Origin: Candidatus Aminicenantota bacterium
GTDB taxonomy: Bacteria > Acidobacteriota > Aminicenantia > Aminicenantales > UBA4085
Length of the DNA: 64,000 nucleotides
Direction: 5' to 3'
NCBI GenBank assembly: GCA_017883285.1
Contig: JADGNV010000013.1
Coordinates: forward strand, 1 to 64,000
Under the pieces are notes generated by a model that saw only the letters and a program-made list of their open reading frames with translations, searched no databases and was not told the DNA's origin. The position numbers and the translations under genes were made by a program. Position 1 is the first letter of the stretch; every line of letters begins with the position of its first letter. This document shows positions 1-10,420 of this stretch, piece after piece.

Positions 1-284
1 AAATAATAAAATTATAAATATTATATATTGAAATATATTATTATTTATTATCTGCGTAAAACACAAAAATAATATTGTTGCGAATTTAAGAAAATTATGT
101 TTTTTCATAAGATTATACACATGTCTTATAGATCGCCAGAAAATGGCTTATGCATATGAAAAAAAATATAATAACAATTATAGCAGACTGACTTAACAAG
201 GTATTTCGGCCTTTTCTTTATCCGGCTATTGCCGGCCTACTTCAGAATGTGTATTAATAATCCGCTTATTATATTAATACATAT

Positions 285-1235
285 TCAAAAACCACTAATT
301 GATTTTTTGATATTTCTGTTTGTTTTTTTATTATGAAAACAATTCCATAAATTGTTTGGCAAATATAGCAATATCAACGCGACAACATACTTGTAATTTA
401 CAAATAATATTTTCTTTAGTTCGCCGCGCGCTCTTTTCCTTTCTCCAAGAAATTCATAATATCTCGCTTTATAATATTTTGCTCGGGCAAATGCTTCTTT
501 AAAATCGGATCGAAATTTATGTTCTATTCCTGGATATTTATTTACTATCAAATTCAAGGTATATTCTCGCTCTTCGCCCCACTTATTGATGGCTTTGTTA
601 GTTAATGCATTATCATGAATCCGATATTTCGCCAATACAGAAGGAATAACATTAATTTCATGATCTACAGCCAATTGCATAAAAAGACAATATTCCTCCG
701 AAGCAACTATACTTTCGTCAAAGCTAAGGTTGCTTTTTTCTAACATAGATTTGCGGACTATAGCCGTTGGCACATTAATGTCAAATTGTCTCAGTAAATT
801 GGGAAGAAGATATCCACTTCTATATTTGGGAACATAAGAACCTATAGTTTGTCCATCTTTGTCAATATGAATAACCCCAGCATAACTCAGGGCATAACGA
901 TTGTCCTCGAAAACGCTGATTTGCCGCTCCAGTTTATAAGGAAGCCACAAATCGTCCGTGTCGAGAAAAGCGACGAGTTCTCCAGTTGCTTTCTTCATAG
1001 CCATATTTCGAGCAGAACCCAAAGGGACTGTCTTTTCACTGCAGAAATATTTTAAGCGTACGTCATAGCTTTTAGCAATCTCCGCGCTTTTATCCGTCGA
1101 AGCATTATCCCAAAAGATGATCTCCCAATCGGCATAGGTCTGGGCGTAGATGGAGTCTATCGCTTCTTTGAGATAGCGCTCGCCGTTATAACAATTCATG
1201 ATGATTGAGACTTTGGGCGGAGCTGACGGGGACAT
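285..1235 (-). CDS. Glycosyltransferase family 2
   Basis: GT-A start VSIIMNCYNGERYLKEAIDSI, DTDD motif. Confidence 0.9.
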   Translation of the reverse strand: MSPSAPPKVSIIMNCYNGERYLKEAIDSIYAQTYADWEIIFWDNASTDKSAEIAKSYDVRLKYFCSEKTVPLGSARNMAMKKATGELVAFLDTDDLWLPYKLERQISVFEDNRYALSYAGVIHIDKDGQTIGSYVPKYRSGYLLPNLLRQFDINVPTAIVRKSMLEKSNLSFDESIVASEEYCLFMQLAVDHEINVIPSVLAKYRIHDNALTNKAINKWGEEREYTLNLIVNKYPGIEHKFRSDFKEAFARAKYYKARYYEFLGERKRARGELKKILFVNYKYVVALILLYLPNNLWNCFHNKKTNRNIKKSISGF

Positions 1236-1238
1236 GGG

Positions 1239-1682
1239 CTAAGTTTCTGTCCAGCGGAAAGGGATGGCGGGGTCCAGGAAATCCCGCCGCTGGATTTCCT
1301 GGGAGTCATACGGAGAGTCGATGCAGTTGGCGATCAACGCGGGAACCGTCGAGAGCCCTTGAAAGCCATACCACAGCCGCGGCGGGATCTTGACCAATCG
1401 GTAATGATCCTCTCCGGTCTCGATGACGTCGATCGTCCCGCGCGTCGGAGAGTCCGGTCGGCCATCGTAGATTACGAGCTTGATCTTCCCAACGGGGACA
1501 GCTATATTCTGAGTGGTCACAGAATGGTATTTCCAGGCTTTGACGATGCCGGGGTTCACCACGGAAAAATAGACCTCACCGAAAGCGGTGAAATGCGGCG
1601 AATGGATGCTCAGCATATGCAGGATTTTTCCCCGCTCATCGGCGATCTGTTTCAACGGAACCTGGACGACGCCTTCGATCAT
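1239..1682 (-). CDS. dTDP-4-dehydrorhamnose 3,5-epimerase-like (RfbC-type cupin) protein
   Basis: DERGKILHML...WKYHSVTTQNIAV...IPPRLWYGFQGL; ATGA overlap with upstream CDS suggests start at 1682. Confidence 0.75.
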   Translation of the reverse strand: MIEGVVQVPLKQIADERGKILHMLSIHSPHFTAFGEVYFSVVNPGIVKAWKYHSVTTQNIAVPVGKIKLVIYDGRPDSPTRGTIDVIETGEDHYRLVKIPPRLWYGFQGLSTVPALIANCIDSPYDSQEIQRRDFLDPAIPFRWTET

Positions 1683-2794
1683 GTCTCGTTTACCTTTTGG
1701 GTCCATGAAAGGTTTCGTTTTAAGGCCAGCTCGCCGTATTCGGCGATTTGGTCCAGGGAATAACGGCGCATGTCCTTATGTCCGCTGTAAAAGTCTCTAT
1801 ACCAGTCCGAGGTCATCCGGACCGTCTCTTGGAAAGAAAGGACCGGGTGCCATCCCAGGAGAGAAAGCGCTTTGTCGCAGGAGAGCTTGAGTAGGGTATT
1901 CTCCTTGATGGGAGTCCCGACCTGTTCCTCTCGCCACTTGGCCGGTCCCCACGATAATATGAATGCCTCGATCAAGTTGGCCACGGTCTTGTTGACCTTC
2001 TGATCGGGGCCGAAATTGAAGGGTTCGTTGTGGAACTGACGGGTTTGAAGTAGGTTGGCTCCCAGCCAGAGATATCCGCTCAAGGGCTCAAGAACGTGCT
2101 GCCACGGCCGGGTGGCTCGCGGGTTCCTAACGACCACTTCTTTCCCCTCAGCCCAGGACCGGACGCAGTCCGGGACGATCCGATCCGCGGCCCAATCCCC
2201 TCCGCCGATGACGTTGCCAGCCCTCGTCGTGGCGATGCGGGGGAAATCGCTTTTGTCGAAGAAGGACCGGGCATAAGAATTGCAGACGATCTCCGCGCAT
2301 CCCTTGGAAGCGCCGTAGGGATCGTCGCCGCCGAGCGCGTCGTTTTCCCGGTATCCCCAGACCCATTCGACGTTCTTGTAGCATTTGTCACTGGTGATAA
2401 TGACCGCGGCCTTCACGGTGGAGGTGAGCCTGAGGCATTCGAGAAGATTGACCGTCCCGCCGACATTCGTATCGAACGTCAGTTTCGGTTCCGCGTAAGA
2501 GCGACGGACGATCGGCTGCGCCGCCAGATAAAAGACAACCTCCGGCAGATGATAGTCAAAGACCCGGCGAAGGCCGTCCAGGTCGCGGACATCTCCCTCG
2601 ACGTGGGTCAGATGATGGGTCAGGTCGCAGACCGAAAAATTACACGGTGTCGAGGGGAGATAGAGGGAATAGCCGACGACGTCGGCTCCCAAGGACGTCA
2701 ACCAGAGCGACAACCAGGATCCTTTGAACCCGGTGTGTCCTACGACGAGGACCTTCTTTCCCCGGAAGAGATCGCGAAACGAAGGACTCTTCAT
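1679..2794 (-). CDS. rfbG: CDP-glucose 4,6-dehydratase
   Basis: GHTGFKGSWLSLWL, YGASKGCAE, adjacent to rfbF; start chosen at the ATGA overlap. Confidence 0.9.
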   Translation of the reverse strand: MKSPSFRDLFRGKKVLVVGHTGFKGSWLSLWLTSLGADVVGYSLYLPSTPCNFSVCDLTHHLTHVEGDVRDLDGLRRVFDYHLPEVVFYLAAQPIVRRSYAEPKLTFDTNVGGTVNLLECLRLTSTVKAAVIITSDKCYKNVEWVWGYRENDALGGDDPYGASKGCAEIVCNSYARSFFDKSDFPRIATTRAGNVIGGGDWAADRIVPDCVRSWAEGKEVVVRNPRATRPWQHVLEPLSGYLWLGANLLQTRQFHNEPFNFGPDQKVNKTVANLIEAFILSWGPAKWREEQVGTPIKENTLLKLSCDKALSLLGWHPVLSFQETVRMTSDWYRDFYSGHKDMRRYSLDQIAEYGELALKRNLSWTQKVNET

Positions 2795-3564
2795 GATTTC
2801 CACGTTTTCCAGGGGGGGAACTTGGAATTCCAAAGCCTTTCGAGGAGCTGTTTTTCACGCAGGGTGTCCATGCATTGCCAGAAGCCCTCGTGTTTGAAGG
2901 CCATGAGTTGGCCTTCCCTGGCCAGAGCCTCGAGGGGGGCCTTTTCTAGTTCGACGCTTTCGTCGGGAAGATAGTCGAAGATCTCGGGCTCGAAAACGAA
3001 AAATCCGCCGTTGATCCAACCTTCCTGAGTATGCTGTTTCTCCTTGAATTCCGTGACGATATCCCGGTCGACCAGCATTTCGCCGAACCGAGCCGTCGGC
3101 CGGACCGCCGTCACCGTAGCCGTCTTCCCATGGGCTTTATGAAACGCGACAAGCTTTTTGATGTTGACGTCGCTCACGCCGTCGCCGTAGGTCAGCATGA
3201 ACGTAGACTTTTTCATCTTGTCCCGAAGGCGGAACAGGCGGCCTCCGGTCATGCTGTCCTGGCCCGTGTCGATCAGATCGACGAGCCAGTTCAAGCGGTT
3301 GTTGTTCAGGCAGGAGACTTCACCGTTCTCGAGGTTTATGGTCAGGTCGTTCTGAAGATAATAGCAATTGAGAAAATAATCCTTGATGCTCTCCCCCTTG
3401 TAGCCAAGGGCAATGATAAATTCCCGGAATCCATGAGAGGCATAAATTTTCATAATGTGCCAGAGCATGGGGTTCCCGCCGATCTCGACCATCGGCTTGG
3501 GTTTGATCTGGGTTTCCTCCGAGAGTCGAGATCCCATTCCTCCGGCTAAGATGACTGTTTTCAT
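2791..3564 (-). CDS. rfbF: Glucose-1-phosphate cytidylyltransferase
   Basis: MKTVILAGGMGSRLSEETQIKPKPMVEIGGNPMLWHIMKIY. Confidence 0.95.
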   Translation of the reverse strand: MKTVILAGGMGSRLSEETQIKPKPMVEIGGNPMLWHIMKIYASHGFREFIIALGYKGESIKDYFLNCYYLQNDLTINLENGEVSCLNNNRLNWLVDLIDTGQDSMTGGRLFRLRDKMKKSTFMLTYGDGVSDVNIKKLVAFHKAHGKTATVTAVRPTARFGEMLVDRDIVTEFKEKQHTQEGWINGGFFVFEPEIFDYLPDESVELEKAPLEALAREGQLMAFKHEGFWQCMDTLREKQLLERLWNSKFPPWKTWKS

Positions 3565-4701
3565 TTATGCTCTTTTCATCGTTTGCTCGATGATATCACA
3601 AACGCGGTCGACATCGGAAGATCCCAGGCCGGGGTGGAGAGGAAGCGTGAGCAATTCCTGGTAGATCCTTTCCGTGACCGGCAGGGAGACCTTTCCTCCT
3701 CCGAAATAGCTGAGCAGATGGTTTGGTTTATAGTGGATACCCGTCTGGATCTTCTCGCGCTCCAGCACGGACCGGAGTTCGTCGCGCCGACCCCCTAAGA
3801 CCCGGACCGGTTGGATATGGGGTATGACCGGCCCCAAGTCGGACCAAAACAGGGAGAGTCCAGGATTTTGCCCGAGCCGCTCCCGGTATCTTTTGGCCAG
3901 CTCGATGCGTTTCGGCCCGAATTCGGTCCTGAGACGCATCAGTTGGACGCGGCCGACGGCCGCGAAGATGTTGCTCATGTGGTATCGGTAGCCCTGATGC
4001 TTGACGTCGAATTCCCAGCTCCGTTCCCGGGCGTAGCGTTTTTCGGTATCTTTTTCGACCCCCAGGAGGCGGGAATCTTTGACGCGGGCCAGGGCCGCGG
4101 GGTCCGATGTCACAACCGCCCCTCCCTCGCCGCTGGTGATATTTTTGATTCCGTCGAAACTGAAACAGATGAGGTCCCCGAAGCTGCCGATCTTCCTCCC
4201 TTTGTAGGTGCACCCGAAAGCATGGGCCGCGTCTTCAATGACGCGGAGATCGTGCCGTCGGGCAAAGTCGTGGACCGCGTCCAGGTCCCCCGGATAGCTG
4301 GCGTAATGAACCGGCATGATCGCCCGGGTTCGGGAGGTCAGCCGCTTCCCGGCGTCCTCCAGATCAATGGTGCAGGTCTCCGGGAGGACCTCGCAGGGGA
4401 CCGGGACCGCCGAGGCCGCGGAGATGGCTTGGAAGGACGAGAGAAACGTCAGGGATTGGACGAGGACCTCGTCGCCGGGTTTGAGAAGGGCCTGCGCTGC
4501 CAGATGCAGGGCGGCCGTTCCGCTGTTGACGCAGGCGATATTCGAGGGTTCAATCCCCAGGAACGCGGCGAGCTCCGATTCGAAGGCCTGAACCTCGGTG
4601 CCCATGCCCAGATAGCCGTCTTCGAGGATGACCCGGGAAACGGCCTCGGCTTCCCGCGTCCCGACGATCGATCGGGAGAGTCTCATCAAAGCCATTCCCA
4701 A
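3565..4701 (-). CDS. DegT/DnrJ/EryC1/StrS-family PLP aminotransferase
   Basis: NSGTAALHLAAQAL, EDAAHAFG, FSFDGIKNITSGEGGAV. Confidence 0.9.
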   Translation of the reverse strand: MGMALMRLSRSIVGTREAEAVSRVILEDGYLGMGTEVQAFESELAAFLGIEPSNIACVNSGTAALHLAAQALLKPGDEVLVQSLTFLSSFQAISAASAVPVPCEVLPETCTIDLEDAGKRLTSRTRAIMPVHYASYPGDLDAVHDFARRHDLRVIEDAAHAFGCTYKGRKIGSFGDLICFSFDGIKNITSGEGGAVVTSDPAALARVKDSRLLGVEKDTEKRYARERSWEFDVKHQGYRYHMSNIFAAVGRVQLMRLRTEFGPKRIELAKRYRERLGQNPGLSLFWSDLGPVIPHIQPVRVLGGRRDELRSVLEREKIQTGIHYKPNHLLSYFGGGKVSLPVTERIYQELLTLPLHPGLGSSDVDRVCDIIEQTMKRA

Positions 4702-4707
4702 TCCTCC

Positions 4708-6052
4708 CTAATCGTCTCCCCAGAGCCAGCGTCCCAGCGGGGCCATAAGCGTGGGTTTCTTGTAATATCGGAGATTGTCGTATGTCTGCCGGAACAATTT
4801 TTTCTTAATGATATCCGGGGGAATATCTCCGAACCGAAGTTTCGTGCCCCTGACGATCTCAAGAAATGTCCGACTGATCGCGTCGATATCATGTTGAGAG
4901 CGACAATATTGGTAGGTCCTGTCAGATAAAGCGAGGTAATCGGTTTCAAGAGCATTCATCATTCTTTCGAGGGAGTCGTTGCCGGGTTCATAATCGGCGC
5001 CCGTCAGATAATGCCCCAGATCGTTATGGGGCGAATCGAACAGCCATCTGAACTTATAGCCCGTCATAACGGGGGTATAGGAAAAATCGAGCAGGATCGT
5101 GGGCAGTCCTAGTTTGGCGCCCTCCAATGCGGAGAGGCCCATGGCCGCGACCACGTCCACGCGGTCGCGAAGATAGCTGTCGAGGGCTTCGCCATCGACG
5201 ATGCCGGCGAGTCTTATCTCAAAGAATTCATGGCTGATGCCGAACCGGTTGATGTCCGCGACGCCCGGCCCGCTGCCGATGATATGGAACGTGACGCGTT
5301 TCCGTTTGTTCCGGGCGTACTCGGCGGCCCTTTTCAGCGTGTAGAGGAGGATCGGCATTTTGAAATCCGCCAACCGGCCGATCCAAGCGATGTCCAGCCG
5401 GGCCGCGTTCTTCAATCCCGGCCTCGGCAACGGCGATCCGCCGGCGATCGGAACGGGGACCGAGACGGGATTCCTGATCTCTAGATCGAGGAAATCAGCC
5501 GTCGTTTCCACCGTGTATCTATCGTAAAAGATCAGCGCGTCCTTCTTGACCATCGTCTCCAAGAACGTTTGAAGACTCTTTTTTTTTTGCCGGGAGGAGC
5601 CGGCGCATGACGAATTTATAAGCCTTCTTGTATTTGAACTGAAGATGCCGAACCCCTGGCAAGGGAAGCAGGACGTTGACAAGATTGTAAGGGAACAGAT
5701 GCCAGAAGATGACGGGGGTCGCCGGATCGATGTTCAGCTCCGGCCGCATCGCGTAGGGGAGGATCGATTGCATGATGAGGAGGGTGTCGGGTCCGATCGG
5801 AAAAGGTTTCCCGGTTTCGAAAACGCGGCGTTCGATGGCCGGGTTGTCCTTCGTTCTTTGGGCCATATAGCCGTCCGCGAAATCGATGATCGTGACTTTG
5901 ATCCCTTGGGCCGAAAGATGATTTGCCAGTGTCGAAAAAAGAACGGGAACGCCGCTGACCTCCTTATATGGGAACAAAAAGGTGAGATGGGGACTCGATA
6001 GTCGCTCGATGTTAGTTCCCTTATCCAGGTTCTCTGGATGGATCGAATTCAT
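4708..6052 (-). CDS. Glycosyltransferase (GT4-like), split by a frameshift at an A10 tract (5579-5588)
   Basis: ORFs 5519..6052 and 4708..5682 are the N- and C-halves of one protein; the join falls at a 10-A homopolymer on the minus strand. Confidence 0.75.
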
Positions 6053-7347
6053 GGGAGAGACTCAGACACGAAATGGAGATCCGGCACCGTGGACATGAAG
6101 CGGATGCCTTTAGCGATTTTGGTCCGTTCTTTGCCGAGGATCTCCTGGACATGGGAGGGGGCCGTGATAAGGATCACGTCGGCCTTCTTCGCGCGCGGAT
6201 CGCGGCTTTTGATGACTTGAGACCCGACGCCCGGGACGAATCGTCCGGCATAGCCGGGCGTATCGTCGATGACAAAGGGCAGAATCCGGGAATCCAGAGC
6301 GAGCATATTTAAAAGGGCTTGCCCTTTAGCGCCGGCCCCATAGCCGACGGCCCTAATCCGGCGGCGGGCGAGTGTCTGAAAGAACGTTCTGGCAGTATCT
6401 TTCTGGCGCCCGACTTTATCGAAGAATTCCCGATATCCAGAAACCCGGGCGAGGTCCAGGACGCTTTCTTGGGATAGGATGGTCTTGATATTCTGGGAAT
6501 CCCGGCCCCGACTGGACGTTTTTCCAACGATCAGGATCATCGAGCCGGCATCCATCTCGGAAAAGCGGATGTCCAGGAGTTCAAGCTTCGCCCGGTGGAA
6601 AAGCCTGACGATCGACGTCACCGTAAAAAACAGGACGTGTTGGAAGGTCATGGACTGGAACTGATTGTTGATCATCTGGAAGTGCAGATAAGGGACTTCG
6701 ATGACCGCCCGGCCGTTTTTATCCAGAGCGATCTCCACGCCCATTAGAAAATCGAGAGGATCGAAGGTATGCTCCAGCGTGTGCCGGGACATGACCAGCT
6801 TCACCGTGCCGTTGTCCTCGACGAACCGGCGCGCCGTGGTCGCGCTGAAAAAATCTTGAATAATCTTATGCCCGCCCCGGGCCGAGACGTTCGCCGACGG
6901 ATCGAAGCCGATGGCGCGCTGGCCCCGGGCCTGGATGAGATCGAGAACGGAGCCGTCGTTAGACCCGATTTCGATGACGGTGTCGCCCCTCTTGAGATGG
7001 GATACCTGGGCAGCCAGATCTAAGAACGCATCCATATAGGACCGCACTTTTTGAGACATGGAATAGGTGGCCTGATAGAACCGGTAGACCTTCTCGACCA
7101 TAAAGCTTTCGCAGGACAGATCAGCCTGTTGGACCAGCCCGCAGATCCCGCAAATGGCGACGGCGTTCTCGAACTTCGGGGCACGGCGGGCAAGAGCGGT
7201 GGTGGTTTCCAAATAGCCTGCCACGGGGAGCTTCCCGAAAGAGTGAAGAAGATGGAGCGAACCCCCTCCCCGACAGCCGCGGCACGGTAGGGGGATCACG
7301 GAGGCCGTTCTCGTCCCGGATGGGGAGGACAGTCCACGTTTATTCAT
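6049..7347 (-). CDS. SAM-dependent C-methyltransferase (N-terminal Cys zinc motif, NovU/TylC3-like)
   Basis: CRGCRGGG...CGICGLVQ zinc-type cysteines; VIEIGSNDGSVL SAM motif; C-terminal VGYGAGAKGQALLN domain. Confidence 0.85.
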   Translation of the reverse strand: MNKRGLSSPSGTRTASVIPLPCRGCRGGGSLHLLHSFGKLPVAGYLETTTALARRAPKFENAVAICGICGLVQQADLSCESFMVEKVYRFYQATYSMSQKVRSYMDAFLDLAAQVSHLKRGDTVIEIGSNDGSVLDLIQARGQRAIGFDPSANVSARGGHKIIQDFFSATTARRFVEDNGTVKLVMSRHTLEHTFDPLDFLMGVEIALDKNGRAVIEVPYLHFQMINNQFQSMTFQHVLFFTVTSIVRLFHRAKLELLDIRFSEMDAGSMILIVGKTSSRGRDSQNIKTILSQESVLDLARVSGYREFFDKVGRQKDTARTFFQTLARRRIRAVGYGAGAKGQALLNMLALDSRILPFVIDDTPGYAGRFVPGVGSQVIKSRDPRAKKADVILITAPSHVQEILGKERTKIAKGIRFMSTVPDLHFVSESLP

Positions 7348-8341
7348 AACAAAATTCCTTAAGCTCATGATGGATCTTGTCAATGGCCTCCCGATCATCA
7401 TGGCGTTTCCAGAGACCTATGTTTTTTTTCGATTCATCCGGTTTAAAGTGCTCTTTTTCCCGGACGTGGACCTCCGGGCTCTCCTCGAGGAAGGTGAGGA
7501 TCTTGGCCACGGTGGCCTTGTAATCGAGAACAAGATCTTCGAACCGCAAGCTCAGCACGCGGGAGGAGTTTCGGTCGCAGTGGCCGGCGACACGCCGGCT
7601 GAACTTGAACCGGCGGATGAACTCTTCCACCGGAAGGCGGTTCGGCCGGTACCAGAGCCCCGCTACGTACGAGTCCCGCGGGTCCCGGTCCACGATGACG
7701 GCTTTCGCGGAATCGAAATACCTCAAGGCCCGGCCTGGATTGAACGGCTCGAAGGCGTTATTCATGACGATCGTCCCCATGTCGGGGCCGACGTTGGAGG
7801 CCAAGACGGCTTGTAGATAACGCCGAGTCAGGCCCAAAAAATCCTCGGGCGCGGCCAGGCAGACTCGAAAATCGTTTGCCCGTTTCACCCGGAAGGCGAG
7901 CCGCAGGAATTTTCTGGCGAACAGCTCGATCCCGCTGATCTCGGCCAGGGGATAGGGCCAGTCCGCGATCCAGGAGACGTCGACCAGCCGGTCGATGTAC
8001 TCCCGGGACAATTCCAGAAAACGACCGCCGTAATATGCGTCGTAGTTCCATCCCACGGCCGAGAACCAGCTTTTTGGCTTGAGCCATTCGTTCTTCCAGC
8101 CGAGCCGGACGACCAGGCGTTTGAATCTCCGGATGGCCGCGTCGGAGCGGATGGGCGACCAGTCCTCCACCAGAGCCGTCTCCAGGTCGCGGATGCCGCC
8201 CTGAATCCGGATCAGATTGAACTCGACGGCGAAATGGGGGACATGATAGCCTTTAAATTCGCGCACTAGATCGTTCACGGCATGTTTGCCCGTGAACGCG
8301 TACCCCGAAAGGTCGAGGAATTTATAGGTCTTGCCTTCCAT
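7340..8341 (-). CDS. Sulfotransferase-family protein
   Basis: N-terminal LSGYAFTGKHAVNDL (PAPS-loop-like) and VIVDRDPRDSYVAG, LRFEDLVLDY. Confidence 0.65.
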   Translation of the reverse strand: MEGKTYKFLDLSGYAFTGKHAVNDLVREFKGYHVPHFAVEFNLIRIQGGIRDLETALVEDWSPIRSDAAIRRFKRLVVRLGWKNEWLKPKSWFSAVGWNYDAYYGGRFLELSREYIDRLVDVSWIADWPYPLAEISGIELFARKFLRLAFRVKRANDFRVCLAAPEDFLGLTRRYLQAVLASNVGPDMGTIVMNNAFEPFNPGRALRYFDSAKAVIVDRDPRDSYVAGLWYRPNRLPVEEFIRRFKFSRRVAGHCDRNSSRVLSLRFEDLVLDYKATVAKILTFLEESPEVHVREKEHFKPDESKKNIGLWKRHDDREAIDKIHHELKEFCYE

Positions 8342-8353
8342 AATCTCGCGTCC

Positions 8354-9466
8354 TTAGGGCTCCGGCCGGTAGCCATTGCAGGCTTCGGAGACGATCTTCC
8401 ATTCCTTCTTCTCGAGGGTGATGTCCATGGGCAGGCTTGTCACGGTCCGATGGATCTCTTCGGTAAGCGGGAGCTTTTCGGCGGACCATTCAGCGTATGC
8501 CTTCTGGAGGTGCGGGGGGATGGGATAATGAATGGCGGTCTCGACTCCGCTATGCTTGAGGTGGGCCTGGAACGACTCCCGGTCATCCGTCCGGACCACG
8601 AACTGGTGCCAAACGTGGGCTTCTTCCGGCATAGCCGCGTCCGGAAGGACGATCAGAGGATTGCAGATTTGATCGAGGTAAAAACGGGCCATGGCCCGCC
8701 TCCGATCGTTCTCCCGGTCGAGGTATTTGAGCTTGACGAGAAGGACCGCCGCCTGCATCTCGTCGAGCCGGCTGTTAACCCCTTTATAGAGGTTCTCATA
8801 CTTGAGGCGGGACCCGTAGTTGCGCAAAGCCGCGATCGTTTCGGCCAGTTTTGCGTCATTGGTCGTGACGGCCCCAGCGTCGCCGAGCGCCCCCAGGTTC
8901 TTCGTGGGATAGAAGCTGAAGCCGCTCGCATCGCCGAGGTTCCCGGCCCGGCGGCCGCCGAGGACGGCGCCGTGGGACTGGGCGGAATCCTCGATGATCT
9001 TCAAGCCGTGTTTTTCGGCGACCTCCCCCATTTTTCGGGAATAGCCGAGCCGCCCGTAGAGATGGACGACCAGGATGGCCCGGGTCCTCTTGGTGATCTT
9101 TTCCTCGAGACGGTCGGGGTCGATATTGAAGGTCCCCGGGCCGGGTTCAACGGGGACGGGTTTGAGACGATTCGCCGAGACCGCTAAAATAGAGGCGATG
9201 TAGGTATTGGCCGGGACCAGAACCTCGTCGCCGTCAGTTAGAATCCCCAACTCCCGGTAGGCGCGGAAGATGAGGATCAGCGCGTCAAGTCCGTTTGCGA
9301 CGCCGATGGCGTGCCTGACGCCGCAGTATCTCGCAAACTCGCGCTCGAATTCGAGGCCGCAGTTCCCGAGAATGTACCAGCCGGAATCGACGACCCGGGT
9401 GATCGCCTCGATCAGCTCTTGACGATGGAGGTCGTTGATCTTCTTTAGGTTGAGGAAGGTCACCAT
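8354..9466 (-). CDS. DegT-family aminotransferase, FdtB-like (dTDP-3-amino-3,6-dideoxyhexose)
   Basis: [44 protein letters not shown]; precedes a FdtA/WxcM domain protein. Confidence 0.85.
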   Translation of the reverse strand: MVTFLNLKKINDLHRQELIEAITRVVDSGWYILGNCGLEFEREFARYCGVRHAIGVANGLDALILIFRAYRELGILTDGDEVLVPANTYIASILAVSANRLKPVPVEPGPGTFNIDPDRLEEKITKRTRAILVVHLYGRLGYSRKMGEVAEKHGLKIIEDSAQSHGAVLGGRRAGNLGDASGFSFYPTKNLGALGDAGAVTTNDAKLAETIAALRNYGSRLKYENLYKGVNSRLDEMQAAVLLVKLKYLDRENDRRRAMARFYLDQICNPLIVLPDAAMPEEAHVWHQFVVRTDDRESFQAHLKHSGVETAIHYPIPPHLQKAYAEWSAEKLPLTEEIHRTVTSLPMDITLEKKEWKIVSEACNGYRPEP

Positions 9467-10413
9467 CAGGGCGTTATGCTTTCTTTTTTTAAACGGAGGA
9501 ACTCGTCGTAATCCCGGATGTAGTCCTCGGCCATGTAGACCTCGGACGCCAGCACAAGGAGAACAGCATCCGGCGAATATTTGTACTGGACGCTCCAGAC
9601 GAGAGGCGGGACATGGAGGCCGATGTTGTTCCTGTCGAGGAGGATCTCCTCCCGCTGGGACCCATCGTCGACGACGACGGAACACGATCCTTGGATGCAG
9701 ATCATGAACTGGTGAAGCTCACGGTGGGCATGCTCGCCCCGAACGGTCCGCGTCGGCACGTCGAAGACGAAAAAAAATCTTTTTGGATGAAACGGTAGGA
9801 ACTGGCCGATCTCGGCGAAAGACAACGTGCCGCGCATATCCTTGATGAGCGGAAGATTCAGGACCTGGACGCCCCTCACCTTCGCTGGCCTACGGCTAGG
9901 GCTCTCGCTTTCGGTCGGCGAGGCTCGGAGCGTTTTCCGCAGATCAGAGGCGTCCACATAGCCCCGGATCTCGGCCGGATTCCCGGCGACCACTGCGAAG
10001 GCCGGGACATCTCGCGTTACGACCGCCCCAGCACCGATCATGGAGGCGTCCCCGATCGTCAGGCCCGGAAGGATGGTGGCGTTGGCCCCGATGGAGGCGC
10101 CTTTCCGGACCAGCGTCTTAGCGAACCTGGTCGGATATTGTTTACTGCGGGGGAAGGCATCGTTAGTGAAGGTCGCGTTCGGGCCGATGAACACATCGTC
10201 TTCGATCTCAATTCCGTCCCAGACCTGGACCCCGCATTTGATCGTGACCCGATCGCCGATCTTGATGTCATTTTCGATGAAAACGTGATCGCAGATATTG
10301 CAGTCTTTTCCAATAACGGCCCCGGGCAAGATATGGACAAAAGCCCAGACCCGCGTGCCTTCTCCGATATGTTCAGATTCGACGATGGCTTGAGGATGTT
10401 TGAAATATATCAT
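9466..10413 (-). CDS. Bifunctional left-handed beta-helix acetyltransferase + dTDP-4-keto-6-deoxyhexose 3,4-ketoisomerase (WxcM/FdtD-like)
   Basis: N-terminal hexapeptide repeats; C-terminal [37 protein letters not shown]. Confidence 0.88.
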   Translation of the reverse strand: MIYFKHPQAIVESEHIGEGTRVWAFVHILPGAVIGKDCNICDHVFIENDIKIGDRVTIKCGVQVWDGIEIEDDVFIGPNATFTNDAFPRSKQYPTRFAKTLVRKGASIGANATILPGLTIGDASMIGAGAVVTRDVPAFAVVAGNPAEIRGYVDASDLRKTLRASPTESESPSRRPAKVRGVQVLNLPLIKDMRGTLSFAEIGQFLPFHPKRFFFVFDVPTRTVRGEHAHRELHQFMICIQGSCSVVVDDGSQREEILLDRNNIGLHVPPLVWSVQYKYSPDAVLLVLASEVYMAEDYIRDYDEFLRLKKESITP

Positions 10414-10420
10414 GTAAACC

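Noticed and set aside
228-250. Hairpin ccggctattgccgg downstream of the GT2 gene as a terminator
   Set aside because: Stem is only 5 bp and there is no U-tract in the coding orientation.
9467-9685. N-terminal 73-aa extension of the FdtB-like ORF
   Set aside because: RRRR/Pro-rich out-of-family sequence lying over the WxcM-like gene; the conserved protein starts at MVTFLNLKK (9466).
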